From the NCBI GenBank assembly GCA_017305195.1, contig JAFKMU010000073.1:1-36988 (forward strand): a DNA stretch of 36,988 bases, given 5' to 3'. The notes beneath the pieces are model-generated. The model made no database searches. It was not told the DNA's origin and saw only the letters and a list, made by a program, of their open reading frames with translations. This stretch comes from Verrucomicrobiota bacterium. Lineage in GTDB: Bacteria > Verrucomicrobiota > Verrucomicrobiia > Chthoniobacterales > Terrimicrobiaceae. Positions 1 to 8,076 of this stretch are shown here, piece after piece. The position numbers and the translations under genes are program-made. How positions within the stretch are numbered: position 1 is the stretch's first letter; each line of letters starts with the position of its first letter.

Positions 1-540
1 TGAAGTCAGAACTCCTTCCGCTTCTTGCGGCCCTTGGAAAGTATTCTATCGAACTTCGCCGGGGGGTGAAGTCAGAACACCTTCTTCGCGGCCTTCTTTT
101 TGGCCGGTATTCTATCGAACTTCGCCGGGGGGTGAAGTCAGAACAGGGGCTAAACTCTGGAGATTCATTCAAACATTCTATCGAACTTCGCCGGGGGGTG
201 AAGTCAGAACCCATCGCCCGATGGTTGAGAGAGGGGAAGAATTCTATCGAACTTCGCCGGGGGGTGAAGTCAGAACCGCTTCATGTTCTCCACGCCCTGG
301 AGCGTGATTCTATCGAACTTCGCCGGGGGGTGAAGTCAGAACGGGGTGGGGAACCTGCCCGCGTGCCTGGTAATTCTATCGAACTTCGCCGGGGGGTGAA
401 GTCAGAACCGGCCTTTTCGCCCATCGAACCCGCCGAGGATTCTATCGAACTTCGCCGGGGGGTGAAGTCAGAACAACCTTTGGCGGTTTTTCTAAAACCT
501 CGCGATTCTATCGAACTTTCGCCGACAAACAAATTAGAAT
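1..540 (+). CRISPR. CRISPR array, right-hand end, cas genes not in view
   Basis: Seven full 36-bp repeats lie at 43, 109, 175, 241, 307, 373 and 439, each running from ATTCTATCGAAC to GTGAAGTCAGAAC. A partial repeat occupies 1-12 and a degenerate last copy starts at 505; it keeps the first 14 bases, gains a T and then diverges. Eight spacers are visible and every one is exactly 30 bp (13-42, 79-108, 145-174, 211-240, 277-306, 343-372, 409-438, 475-504). The decayed copy on the right suggests that the leader lies to the left, outside the window. Repeats of 36 bp with constant 30-bp spacers are usual for type II. However, the repeat also contains ACTTC/GAAGT arms that could form a short stem, and no cas9 or tracrRNA anti-repeat is visible, so the subtype is open. 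The 66-bp period makes the array an open reading frame, which is spurious. Confidence 0.97.
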
Positions 541-641
541 AAACCTCGACCATTTCGCCCTGCTTACGGTCTAGTCACGATTGAATCCTCGCTCGACGCT
601 CGCTGTAGACACCCGGCGCGCGCCGTGGTAGCCATGCGGCG

Positions 642-1385
642 ATGAGCAGTGAGGCGGCGGCGCGGGCGGGGGAGGATGTCGAGAATGTGCGCAGTTTTTT
701 CGACCAATGGGCGATCTACCGACGCGTGATCGAGCGGAATTACCTCTTTCACCGCGAGGCGTATGCGGAGCTCGACCGCGTGCTCGGCGGCTTCGGCGGA
801 CGGGCGGTTTCCGTGCTCGACCTGGGGTCGGGCGATGCGAGCTACATGGCCGAGGTGCTCGCGCGGCATGCGGTGGCGGCGTACCGTGGCGTCGATATTT
901 CCCCGGTGGCGCTTTCCCTGGCGCGAGAGAATGTCGGGCGGCTGGGGTGCCCGGCGGAGTTCACGCAGGGGGATTTCTTTGCCCTCGTGCCGACGCTGCG
1001 GGAGGCGGCGGATTTTGTGTATATTGGCCTGTCCCTGCATCACCTGCCGCTGGCGGACAAGGGGCGGTTCCTCGCGGACCTGCGCCGCGTGGTGAAACCC
1101 GGCGGCTGCCTCATGGTCTGCGAGCCGATCTGCCGCGCGGGGGAATCCCGCTCCGCCGTGCTCGACCGCTGGTGGGACATCGTCTCGCGCAAGTGGACGG
1201 CGCTCTCGGCGGAGGACATGGCGGCGGTGAAGGGCCACGTCTTTGGCAACGACTACCCGGAGAGTATCGATACGTACGACGCGCTGGGCCGCGCGGCGGG
1301 ATTCGCCCCGGTCGCGGTGCGCTTCACCTGCCCGGATGAACTCTACGCCGTGCTGGAGTTTCGCCCGGCGGCGGGGCTCGGCTAA
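642..1385 (+). CDS. Class I SAM-dependent methyltransferase
   Basis: This 247-residue protein has a Rossmann-type methyltransferase core. Motif I is VLDLGSGDA (residues 58-66), followed by the acidic GVDIS segment, the GDFF segment and the post-motif region LRRVVKPGGCLMVCEP typical of the Methyltransf_11/25 group. An N-terminal helical stretch (VRSFFDQWAIYRRVIERNYL) probably forms the substrate lid. The substrate cannot be read from the sequence. The ATG at 642 is chosen because it is the first start after the CRISPR array and gives the usual spacing to motif I. The gene stands alone; an unrelated PEP-CTERM gene follows 79 bp later. High GC and codon use match the host, so it is probably not part of the CRISPR locus. 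Confidence 0.9.
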   Translation: MSSEAAARAGEDVENVRSFFDQWAIYRRVIERNYLFHREAYAELDRVLGGFGGRAVSVLDLGSGDASYMAEVLARHAVAAYRGVDISPVALSLARENVGRLGCPAEFTQGDFFALVPTLREAADFVYIGLSLHHLPLADKGRFLADLRRVVKPGGCLMVCEPICRAGESRSAVLDRWWDIVSRKWTALSAEDMAAVKGHVFGNDYPESIDTYDALGRAAGFAPVAVRFTCPDELYAVLEFRPAAGLG

Positions 1386-1464
1386 GAACTCCCGAAACAC
1401 CGGGATGGGGAGCAGACGTGTATTGACGCGCACTTTCTTGCGGAGCAGTCTCCGCGCAGTCCGC

Positions 1465-2184
1465 ATGAGCTACAGAAATCTCCTTCGCATGGTCGCCCTT
1501 GGTTGTATGGCGCTCACACTCGTCGCAACCAGCCCCGCCCAGACGGTATTCACCCTTACCGGCGAAGCGACATCGACCGCCGGGGGCTACACCACCGGGC
1601 AGGCGGTGACCTTCTCGCTTACTCTCATCCCGGGTTTTCCGAACACACCGACCTCGACCTTCAGCAGCACCGGAGACACATGGGACAAATCCGTGCTGGA
1701 TGACTCGACGCCGTTTCTCTTCGCCTCATTCACCGGCACGGGCATCGCCTCTATCGGCGGTGCGCTGGGGAATAACAGCGCCTCCGTGCAGATGGGCGCG
1801 AACTCGCTGGCGTTTGCCTTTGTCGTAACCGGAGACGCGTGGACCACGCCCAATGGCGACCGCATCGAGGCCATCTCCTTCACCCTCAATCCCGCCTCGC
1901 CGGTGTTTTCCTTCACCCCCTCGGAGACGTATGTGAATCCGGCGGATTATTTCGCGGCCTACGTCGGCGAGTACGGCCTCGGCGGGGCGTCGATCGGCGT
2001 CGGGGAGATCCTGGGCCGGAACGAGGAGGACAATACCGAGCGCATCGACCTGAATTTCTCCAAGATCGGGGTGAACACCGTCCCGGAGCCCTCGATCTGG
2101 GCGCTCGCAGGCCTCGGCGCGGCAGTGGTCGGCGGCCTGACGTTGCAGCGCCGACGGGCGCAGCGATCCGGCTCCAAAGCCTGA
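1465..2184 (+). CDS. Secreted PEP-CTERM sorting-domain protein
   Basis: This 239-residue protein starts with a signal peptide (MSYRNLLRMVALGCMALTLV, cleavage probably near ATSPAQ). It ends with the PEP-CTERM tripartite signal: VPEP, a hydrophobic helix (IWALAGLGAAVVGGLTL) and the basic tail QRRRAQR. Such tails are recognised by exosortase, which cleaves and anchors the protein during export. The middle is a Ser/Thr/Gly-rich beta-type region with no recognised domain. The open frame extends upstream to 1243 inside the methyltransferase gene, but the signal peptide fixes the start at 1465, or at the second ATG at 1489. No exosortase gene is in the window. A second PEP-CTERM protein lies at 27411-29819. 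Confidence 0.88.
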   Translation: MSYRNLLRMVALGCMALTLVATSPAQTVFTLTGEATSTAGGYTTGQAVTFSLTLIPGFPNTPTSTFSSTGDTWDKSVLDDSTPFLFASFTGTGIASIGGALGNNSASVQMGANSLAFAFVVTGDAWTTPNGDRIEAISFTLNPASPVFSFTPSETYVNPADYFAAYVGEYGLGGASIGVGEILGRNEEDNTERIDLNFSKIGVNTVPEPSIWALAGLGAAVVGGLTLQRRRAQRSGSKA

Positions 2185-2242
2185 CCGACCCGAGCCCCCG
2201 GAAGAAACGCACGGGAAAAAGCAGCCCGCCCGCCAAAAAAGA

Positions 2243-2278
2243 AAATCCCGGCGCGGAGAGGACTCCGAACCGGGATTT
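2243..2278. terminator. Bidirectional intrinsic terminator
   Basis: Arms AAATCCCGG (2243-2251) and CCGGGATTT (2270-2278) pair perfectly, with an inner GGAG/CTCC pair. A-runs on the left and CTAAAAAA on the right give U-tracts in both directions. It sits between the converging PEP-CTERM gene (ends 2184) and the RRM gene (ends 2307) and can serve both. Confidence 0.85.
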
Positions 2279-2306
2279 CTAAAAAACAGCTAGAGCGCGA
2301 GGCTAC

Positions 2307-2633
2307 TTAGTAGCGGCGACGGGCGCCACGATCGCGGTCGTTGCCACCGGAGCGGCGATTGCCACCACCACCGTTGCCACCACCGAAGTCTTCACGAGGA
2401 CGAGCTTCGTTGACAGTGAGGGCGCGGCCGTCGACCTGCTTGCCGTTGAGGGCGTTGATCGCAGCCTGGCCTTCTTCGGCGCTGCCCATGGTGACAAAGC
2501 CAAAGCCGCGGGAGCGGTTGGTCATTTTGTCCATGACGATGGCTGCGTCGACAACCTGGCCGTGGGCTTCGAAGAGTTCTTCGAGATCAGCACTGGAGGA
2601 CTGGAAAGAGAGATTTCCAACGTAGAGTTTCAT
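2307..2633 (-). CDS. RRM-domain RNA-binding protein, glycine-rich tail
   Basis: This is a 108-residue single-RRM protein. RNP2 is LYVGNL (residues 3-8) and RNP1 is RGFGFVTM (42-49), with the aromatic RNA-contacting residues present. After about residue 82 the protein becomes a flexible Gly/Asn/Arg tail (GGGNGGGGNRRSGGNDRDRG). This is the architecture of bacterial cold-inducible RNA-binding proteins such as cyanobacterial Rbp, which bind U-rich RNA and are often induced by low temperature. The gene is monocistronic, and a 383-bp non-coding stretch lies upstream of it, which leaves room for a long regulated 5' leader. I see no strong Shine-Dalgarno. Family assignment is firm; the cold-shock role is inference. 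Confidence 0.93.
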   Translation of the reverse strand: MKLYVGNLSFQSSSADLEELFEAHGQVVDAAIVMDKMTNRSRGFGFVTMGSAEEGQAAINALNGKQVDGRALTVNEARPREDFGGGNGGGGNRRSGGNDRDRGARRRY

Positions 2634-3016
2634 ATGATTTTGGATTTAGGAGCTATAACTGACGATCACATAGCCGTTCCCGTGAACCGGGTTTCGATCA
2701 TCATCGGATAAACCCGCCTGACAACTACCGCGCAACGAACCTGAACAATTTACTCTGAGGCCATAGGGTGCTCCACTTTTCGGAATTCGCAACACTTTTT
2801 TGCCGAATTTCCTCAAAATTCCCTCTTCCGCCCGAGGAGGCAGGCAGTCGCGGCTTGACATGGGGCCGGTACGGCTATCAGGAGGAAAACCGCAGCTTTC
2901 CCCTCCGCAGGGCGGCTCGCCCGGGTCGTTTCTCCGCAAGACCGGCTGACTTTTCCCCGCCGCTTTATTGACTCTCCCCCGGTCGCGCAGGAGGGGGAAA
3001 TACCGGCCCGATGGTT
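2634..3016. other. Intergenic region upstream of the RRM gene
   Basis: This stretch of 383 bp contains no convincing gene. It holds the probable promoter and leader of the RRM gene (minus strand). Near its right end, arms TCCCCC and GGGGGA around a 12-base loop (about 2974-2999) form a weak hairpin just downstream of the TPMT gene, without a T-run. Open frames on the plus strand here lack family features. Confidence 0.5.
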
Positions 3017-3664
3017 TTAGACGCCAGCCTTGGGGCGCAGCGCCCAGACGTCCTCGGTGGCGGGGCAGCAGCCCTTTAGCCCGCCCGGGACCTCCACGGA
3101 CTCCAGCCGCTCGAGCGCGTAGTGCGAGCCATGGAGCGCGGCGACCTCCTTTTCCCCGATGGAAAACGGCGGCCCGCCCATGAGCGACTGATCGTAGTGG
3201 AAGCAGACGAGCAACTGCGGCGCGTACCGCGTGATCGCGTGGAGATGCGCGGCGTAGCGCACGCGCAGTTCGCCGGGCAACGCCACGAGCGCGGCGCGGT
3301 CGTAAACGAGATCGACCGGCCCGAGCGCCTCCGCGCTCACCTCAAAAATATCGCCCTGGAGGATGTCGAGACGCGGCGCGTGAAAACGGGTGAGCGGCCC
3401 GCACGGCGTGATTTGCGGCGTGACCCGCAGATCGGCGAAGAGCTGCTCGACCGCGACGCGGCTCAGCTCGGCCCCGACGACATGATACCCGCCGGCCAGC
3501 AGCCAGTGGATATCGAGCGTCTTTCCGCAGAGCGGCACAAAGACGCGCGTGCCCGGCTCGGGAGCGAGCTGCGCGAGGAAATTGACCAGGTGGGCATTGG
3601 GAATCGGCGCGTGAAAGCCGATGTCATTCGTCGCCCATTTGTCGTGCCAGAAGTCGTGGTCCAC
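3017..3664 (-). CDS. tpm: Thiopurine S-methyltransferase (TPMT) family protein
   Basis: The protein has 215 residues, the normal length for bacterial TPMT. The N-terminus carries the family signature FWHDKWATNDIGFH. The SAM site VFVPLCGKTLDIHWLLAGGY follows, then GAELSRVAVEQLF and the VDLVYDRAALVALP segment. Bacterial members methylate aromatic thiols and, in studied cases, selenium and tellurium oxyanions to volatile products. The gene lies 35 bp downstream of the doc-like toxin on the same strand but has no functional link to it that I can see. Cytoplasmic. Confidence 0.92.
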   Translation of the reverse strand: MDHDFWHDKWATNDIGFHAPIPNAHLVNFLAQLAPEPGTRVFVPLCGKTLDIHWLLAGGYHVVGAELSRVAVEQLFADLRVTPQITPCGPLTRFHAPRLDILQGDIFEVSAEALGPVDLVYDRAALVALPGELRVRYAAHLHAITRYAPQLLVCFHYDQSLMGGPPFSIGEKEVAALHGSHYALERLESVEVPGGLKGCCPATEDVWALRPKAGV

Positions 3665-3699
3665 GCCGTAAACTTAGCAAGCACGCCGCGCGCCGCGAA

Positions 3700-4125
3700 T
3701 CAATTTCCGCGCCGGGTGGCGGCTGGTCGCCGCAGGAGTTTTCTCAGGCGGCGCGTGGCTTCCTCCCGGTCGATCTCGCTCGCGGCGATGGCAAAGACGA
3801 GCGACTCCCACTCCGGGCTGTCGGGCTGAGGCGGGAGGCCATTCAGGCGCAAAAAGACGAGGCAGGCGCCGAGCGCGGCGCGTTTGTTGCCATCGACGAA
3901 AGGGTGGTTTTTGCAGAGATAAAAAAGATACGCCCCCGCCACCTCGGCCATGTCGCGGTAGGGCGAGCGTCCGCCGAGCACCGCCTGCGGCGCAGCCACC
4001 GCCGACTCCAGGAGCGCCATGTCGGTCACTCCCTCCGCTCCGCCAAATCCCGAGATCGCCGCCGCGTGGATCTCGCGCACGATGTCGACCGTGAGATGAA
4101 AACAGCTCTCCGGCGTCGCCTTCAC
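3700..4125 (-). CDS. doc: Death-on-curing (Doc/Fic-fold) toxin
   Basis: This 141-residue protein has the Fic-fold catalytic loop HPFVDGNKR (residues 74-82), including the invariant His, Asp, Asn and Arg. The length and the flanking pattern (VADMALLESAV-like helix, then DMAEVAGAYLFYLCKNHPF) match Doc rather than the longer Fic AMPylases. Doc of phage P1 phosphorylates and inactivates EF-Tu. Its start codon overlaps the stop of the upstream antitoxin by 4 bp (4122-4125), so the two are translationally coupled. The C-terminus is Arg-rich (RRLRKLLRRPAATRRGN). The catalytic motif is complete, so the toxin may be active. Confidence 0.93.
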   Translation of the reverse strand: MKATPESCFHLTVDIVREIHAAAISGFGGAEGVTDMALLESAVAAPQAVLGGRSPYRDMAEVAGAYLFYLCKNHPFVDGNKRAALGACLVFLRLNGLPPQPDSPEWESLVFAIAASEIDREEATRRLRKLLRRPAATRRGN

Positions 4126-4349
4126 GCCAGGCGCTTCATCGTGCGGGCGTAGTCCTTCATCGTCTCGCCGATGACGCGGGAAACCTCCTCGCCCGAGGGC
4201 CGGGGTCGCAGCGGCGTGAGCGTGATCGTTCCGCCCTCGTGCACCTCGACATTCACCTGATCGCCGGACTTCAGCCGGGCCAGATCCAGCAGGGCGGCGT
4301 CAAAGATGAGACCCTGCGAGTTTCCGATCCGCGAGATGGTTTTGACCAT
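4122..4349 (-). CDS. AbrB/MazE-like antitoxin
   Basis: This 75-residue protein begins with the swapped-hairpin DNA-binding signature MVKTISRIGNSQGLIFDAALLDLARLKSGDQVNVEV, typical of AbrB/MazE/SpoVT-fold antitoxins. The C-terminal third (PSGEEVSRVIGETMKDYARTM) is the likely toxin-neutralising segment. It precedes and overlaps the doc-like toxin by 4 bp. Antitoxins of this fold usually repress their own operon by binding a palindrome over the promoter; a candidate palindrome lies 3 bp upstream of the start codon. Pairing Doc with this fold, rather than with Phd, is known in many genomes. Confidence 0.9.
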   Translation of the reverse strand: MVKTISRIGNSQGLIFDAALLDLARLKSGDQVNVEVHEGGTITLTPLRPRPSGEEVSRVIGETMKDYARTMKRLA

Positions 4350-4352
4350 GAG

Positions 4353-4369
4353 GTAAAACTATGTATTAC
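4353..4369 (-). promoter_or_regulatory. Candidate antitoxin operator palindrome
   Basis: A 17-bp imperfect palindrome has half-sites GTAA-n-AC and GT-n-TTAC around a 3-base centre, directly upstream of the antitoxin ATG. A TTGACT hexamer lies upstream (about 4376-4381, minus strand), but I see no convincing -10 at normal spacing. An autoregulatory operator is the simplest reading. Confidence 0.4.
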
Positions 4370-4400
4370 GCCCGGGAAGTCAAGTCGCCCCCCCAGGCGC

Positions 4401-5951
4401 TCACGGATCGATCACCGCGTGGGAGCGGATCTCGCGCCACGCCTCGGCGTCGGCAGGCTCGGCGACGAGGGACTTCACGAGCTGGTCGGGATTTCCGTAA
4501 ATCGGCATGATCTCCACCGCGCGGCGTAGCGCGCGCACAGCATCGCTCGGGCGGCCCATGCGGTCGAGGGCGATGGCGGCCCCGGCCCAGGCGTCGGCTT
4601 TTCTCCCATTGGTGAGCTGGAGGGCTCGCTCAAAGGCGGCGAGGGCTTTCGCGTTGTCGCCCTTGCGCAGCCAGGCGTAGCCGAGGTTGTTGGCGGCGTT
4701 GTCCGAGGCGGGGCTTTTCGCCACGGTGTCGGTCCAGAGGTTAAAGGAATCGGCAAAGACCTCCTGCCGCTGCCAGCCGAGCCACGCGAGCGCAGTCAAT
4801 ACCACCCCGCAGCCCGCCGCCACGTAAGGCCACGCCCGCGCCCCGGCCCGCACCCAGGCGAGGAGAGCAAAGACCGTCAGCGCCAGCCCTGCCAGCGGGA
4901 CGTAAAGGTAGCGATCCGCCGCCGGGCAGTACATGGGGAGGAGATTCGAGACCGGCCCCATCGCAGCCCAGTACATCAGCATCCCGAGCAGTCCCACGCG
5001 GCTGCGCCAGGCCGCCACACCCTGCACGAGCACAAGGGCGGCGAGCATGACATACAGCCAGCCGGACGCGACGCGCGCGACATTCTGCGGCGTGTAGATG
5101 GCGGAGAGCTCCACCGGCCAGAAAATCTGCCGCACGTAGAAACCCCAGATGCGCGGCTGGAGCTTCAGCGTCTCCACCAGCGAACCGCCCAGCCTGCCGG
5201 GCTTTTGCAAAAAGATCATCGACTCACGCGGCTCAAAGGCGAAGCGCGCGGCCACGAATCCGCCGACCACCAGAGCGGCGAGCGCCGTCACCACCAGCCA
5301 CCGCCGCCCCGTGCCACGCTCGCGGAAGAGCACGCCGCACGCGCCCACCAGCACCGGCGCGATGACGCCCGTTTCCTTCGCCCCCACCGCCAGCAGCGAC
5401 GCCGCCACGCACCCCGCGCCCGTCCACCACATCGCCCGGCCCGTGCTCCGCCCGCAGCGCAGCGCGAGCAGCATGGCGAGGAGCAGGAAAAACAGCGTCA
5501 GCACATCCTCACGCGACGAAACCTCCGCCACCGGCTCGACCAGCATCGGATGCACGGCAAAGGCCAGCGCGGCAAGGAGCGCCGGTCCCGCCCGGCCGCC
5601 GCCCAGCTCCATGAGCAGGAGGAAGAGCAGCGCGACATTCGCGGCATGGAGCGCGGCGCTCGTGAGGTGGTAGCCCACGGGATTGCGCCCCCACAGCGCG
5701 GAGTCGAGCATGAGCGAGGCGAGCTGCACCGGGCGATTCGCATCCAGCACATCCTGCCCGAGCACCCGAAAGCTCAGCACCTCGCCCCAGTGCGACGGCT
5801 CATGAATGTAATCGCCAAAGAGCACCTGCGGCCGCGCGTCGTAAACGAACTCCGACCCCGCCGACCGCGCGTAGAAAAGAAACGCCACCGCCCCGGCCAG
5901 CACGGCCCAGAGGACGACTCGGAATTGCGTGAAACGGCTCCAGCCTGGCAT
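4401..5951 (-). CDS. Polytopic membrane protein with C-terminal TPR repeats (GT-C/TMTC-like)
   Basis: This 516-residue protein begins with a hydrophobic helix and has about ten predicted transmembrane segments up to residue ~395. It then has a soluble C-terminal region with at least two TPR units, one of them NNLGYAWLRKGDNAKALAAFERALQL. Early luminal residues (FVYDARPQVL) and the NRPVQLASLMLD and GYHLTSAALHAANVALLFLL segments resemble proteins combining a GT-C type glycosyltransferase fold with TPRs (TMTC-like). In those, an acidic residue in the first luminal loop binds the lipid-linked sugar. Substrate and activity are unproven. The gene is monocistronic on the minus strand. Confidence 0.8.
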   Translation of the reverse strand: MPGWSRFTQFRVVLWAVLAGAVAFLFYARSAGSEFVYDARPQVLFGDYIHEPSHWGEVLSFRVLGQDVLDANRPVQLASLMLDSALWGRNPVGYHLTSAALHAANVALLFLLLMELGGGRAGPALLAALAFAVHPMLVEPVAEVSSREDVLTLFFLLLAMLLALRCGRSTGRAMWWTGAGCVAASLLAVGAKETGVIAPVLVGACGVLFRERGTGRRWLVVTALAALVVGGFVAARFAFEPRESMIFLQKPGRLGGSLVETLKLQPRIWGFYVRQIFWPVELSAIYTPQNVARVASGWLYVMLAALVLVQGVAAWRSRVGLLGMLMYWAAMGPVSNLLPMYCPAADRYLYVPLAGLALTVFALLAWVRAGARAWPYVAAGCGVVLTALAWLGWQRQEVFADSFNLWTDTVAKSPASDNAANNLGYAWLRKGDNAKALAAFERALQLTNGRKADAWAGAAIALDRMGRPSDAVRALRRAVEIMPIYGNPDQLVKSLVAEPADAEAWREIRSHAVIDP

Positions 5952-6520
5952 CGGGAAAATCTCCCGCCGAGCCTCACCGCCTCGCGCCCGGGTGTCAACG
6001 CCTCAGACGGAGCCCCCCCCACCCCCTCCGAAATCCATTTTCTTCGCGGGACGGGAATCCGCCGGGGAAAAGACGAAATCTCGTCCTGTTCGATATTTCG
6101 TCCCGGCGGCTCCTTCCAAGGATACCCGGCATGCCATTGACAATCAGCTTCCTGCGTCGCCCTGCACGATATGGCACGAAACATGACCCTTGTCGTCCAA
6201 AGGTCCGCAACCCAAAGAGCCATGACTTCGCATTATACCGCTCACGCCACCGCCAGCGGCAGAGGTCATGCCGCAGGCTTCGGGAATGCCATCCCGCATA
6301 CAGGCCGCATGGATGGCCTGCGCTTTGCCTATAGGGACATCGAGTTCGTCACCGCGATCTCGATGAGCCGCACTGACGACTCCTCCCCTCCCCCCTTCCC
6401 GTCCGTACAAAGATCCGAAACCCCTCTGCGGAAAGCGCAGCCATGGGGGCGGCTGCCGAGGCGCGATTCAGGCCGATCCCCCACACGCACGCCTTCCCCA
6501 GCAAACGATCCCCTCAAGCC
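5952..6520. other. Divergent intergenic region with a long imperfect hairpin
   Basis: This stretch of 569 bp lies between divergent genes, and no open frame in it looks real. It contains the large inverted repeat described separately (about 6058-6109). A TTGACA hexamer occurs near 6137, without a matching -10 at 16-18 bp. Confidence 0.45.
6058..6109. repeat. Imperfect inverted repeat / hairpin
   Basis: Inner arms GACGAAATCTCG (6072-6083) and CGATATTTCGTC (6091-6102) pair with one mismatch around a 7-base loop. Outer arms CCGCCGG and CCGGCGG extend the stem after a 6-base bulge. It lies between the divergent genes starting at 5951 and 6521. It may be an operator, an RNA structure or a mobile-repeat remnant. 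Confidence 0.55.
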
Positions 6521-6946
6521 ATGAATGCATCGTTCCTCTATATCGCGAGCCCCGACGGGCTGAAAGCCTACCGCGTGGAAGGGGACGCTCCGAGGCTCGT
6601 CGACTACTTTCCCATCGACTCCGCACGCGACCGCTGGCGCGACCCGCCGGTGGATCGCGCCGGGACTCCGCCCGCCGAGAGCGCCACCGAACGCCTGCGC
6701 CACGAGGCGGAGACGGACCTGCGGCTGCTCCGCAAGATCACAGGCCGCCTGCTTTCCCTCCTCGACGAGTCCCCCGATGCCCGCTGGACCTTTGCCGCCC
6801 CCGCGGAAATCAATGCCGCCATCCTCGATGGCCTGCCCGCGCGCTACCGCACCCGCCTCGCGCAAAACCTCCGCGAGGACCTCTTTCACACCCCCGAGGA
6901 GAAGCTCGCCCTCCGCCTCGACCTCAACGCCGTCCCCAACCCCTGA
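6521..6946 (+). CDS. Host-attachment-protein-like (PF10116-type) small protein
   Basis: This 141-residue cytoplasmic-looking protein begins MNASFLYIASPDGLKAYRVEG. The later part, FAAPAEINAAILDGLPARYRTRLAQNLREDLFHTPEEKL, resembles the APP-x-LG-x-LR...DLT/HxPxxEL pattern of proteins annotated as required for attachment to host cells, a RelE/baeRF-like group of uncertain function. The start at 6521 is preferred over the in-frame ATG at 6443 because the upstream 26 residues have no family character. A proline-rich gene follows after 14 bp and is probably co-transcribed. The family call is tentative. Confidence 0.6.
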   Translation: MNASFLYIASPDGLKAYRVEGDAPRLVDYFPIDSARDRWRDPPVDRAGTPPAESATERLRHEAETDLRLLRKITGRLLSLLDESPDARWTFAAPAEINAAILDGLPARYRTRLAQNLREDLFHTPEEKLALRLDLNAVPNP

Positions 6947-6960
6947 CCCTCCCGCACGCC

Positions 6961-7245
6961 ATGTCCACACCCGACACCGCCCCGCCCGTCGCCCCCACTC
7001 CCACGCCATCGCCGGAGGTGCCTCAGCCTCCCCCCAGCGCCCCGACCTATCCCGGCCCGACCACCGCGCCCAATCCCGCGCCACCGGTCGCCCCCACGCC
7101 AGACGTCGCCGAACCCGACGTCATGCCGCCCGACCAGCCCCAGCCGGAACGCAAGGAATCCGCCCGCCACCCCGACCCCGTGGAGCTGCACCGCGCCGAG
7201 GCCAACACCATCGCCCGCCACAGCCACACCCGCACGACGCCCTAG
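6961..7245 (+). CDS. Proline-rich hypothetical protein
   Basis: This 94-residue low-complexity protein is more than one third Pro, with repeats of the APPVAPTP type (residues 7-14 and 40-47), and has a more ordinary charged end (PVELHRAEANTIARHSHTRTT). It has no signal peptide and no known domain. It starts 14 bp after the preceding gene on the same strand. High GC alone can keep such frames open, so coding status is uncertain; the proximity to 6521-6946 favours it slightly. Confidence 0.45.
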   Translation: MSTPDTAPPVAPTPTPSPEVPQPPPSAPTYPGPTTAPNPAPPVAPTPDVAEPDVMPPDQPQPERKESARHPDPVELHRAEANTIARHSHTRTTP

Positions 7246-7315
7246 AACACCGCCGCCGCTCTGGATGGTTAAGCAGGATCTGCCCGTTCCCATCAGGGCA
7301 ACCCGCGCGCAAGCA

Positions 7316-7888
7316 TTACTCTTTCGCTTTGATCGCGGCCTCCACGATGGCCGGCAGGTCATAGGTGTCCCAAAATCCGCCATCATCCACCATCGCGCCA
7401 CCGTTCGGCAGGTAATCGCAAACGATATAGGAGCGCATTGCATCCTCCACGCTCATCTCCAAAAAGATCCCGCTGACCCCATCCTTTCTCTCCGGTGCGA
7501 GCCGCGTGATCTCCCGAAAGCGGTCGATATCCGCGTACTCCGCCTTGTCCGAAGCATTAACGAAATGACGGTCAAGAGTCGCTCGTTTCTTCCGGTATCT
7601 CTCGGACTCCATGAACCAACGCAACATCGACATCCGAAACTCCAGCGACTCCCGCGACAGCCGCACCTTGGCTTTGACGAGAAAGTACCCTTGCGGCGAA
7701 TTCCCCGGCACAGTCGGCAGGAACACCTGCACCGAGCATTTGTCTTCCGCAAGCTTCATCTCGATGGGCCGCTCTCTAGGAGCCCCCGGTTCGGCGATAA
7801 TCCGGTGCGCCGCCCAAGTCGCCTTCGCCTGCTCAGGCATCCCAAGCAGAAGCGCCGCAAAAACGGGCGCCCACCAGCGCCACCGCAT
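7316..7888 (-). CDS. Secreted hypothetical protein
   Basis: This 190-residue protein has a signal peptide (MRWRWWAPVFAALLLGMPEQAKA). The mature part is predicted soluble and mixed alpha/beta, containing CSVQVFLPTVPGNSPQGYFLV and a charged helical region (SERYRKKRATLDRHFVNASDK). It ends with a YIVCDYLPNGG segment. No family is recognised. The frame is open to 8068, but the signal peptide places the start at 7888. It faces the divergent membrane-protein gene at 8077. Confidence 0.7.
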   Translation of the reverse strand: MRWRWWAPVFAALLLGMPEQAKATWAAHRIIAEPGAPRERPIEMKLAEDKCSVQVFLPTVPGNSPQGYFLVKAKVRLSRESLEFRMSMLRWFMESERYRKKRATLDRHFVNASDKAEYADIDRFREITRLAPERKDGVSGIFLEMSVEDAMRSYIVCDYLPNGGAMVDDGGFWDTYDLPAIVEAAIKAKE

Positions 7889-8076
7889 GAATAACCGCAA
7901 GCTCGAGAGGAACGAGGTCACGCCATGAAAGCTTAGGCAAAACGCAAAGACGGAGAAGCCTTTTGTACGAATAAGCTTAGGGACAGCCTGGAAACAGCGG
8001 CACAGGAAAAAAATCCGCGCTTGGGATTGATCATTCCCCCGCCCCACCCGATAAGACCGGGGCGACACGCCCGACC

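Noticed and set aside
66..542. 158-residue frame with SIELRRGVKSE repeated every 22 residues
   Set aside because: It is the CRISPR array read through; the 66-bp repeat-spacer unit is a multiple of three. The minus-strand frame over 281-553 has the same cause.
564..1466. 300-residue minus-strand frame opposite the methyltransferase
   Set aside because: It is Arg/His/Ala-rich antisense of a GC-rich gene with no family features, while the plus strand has a clear SAM-binding motif.
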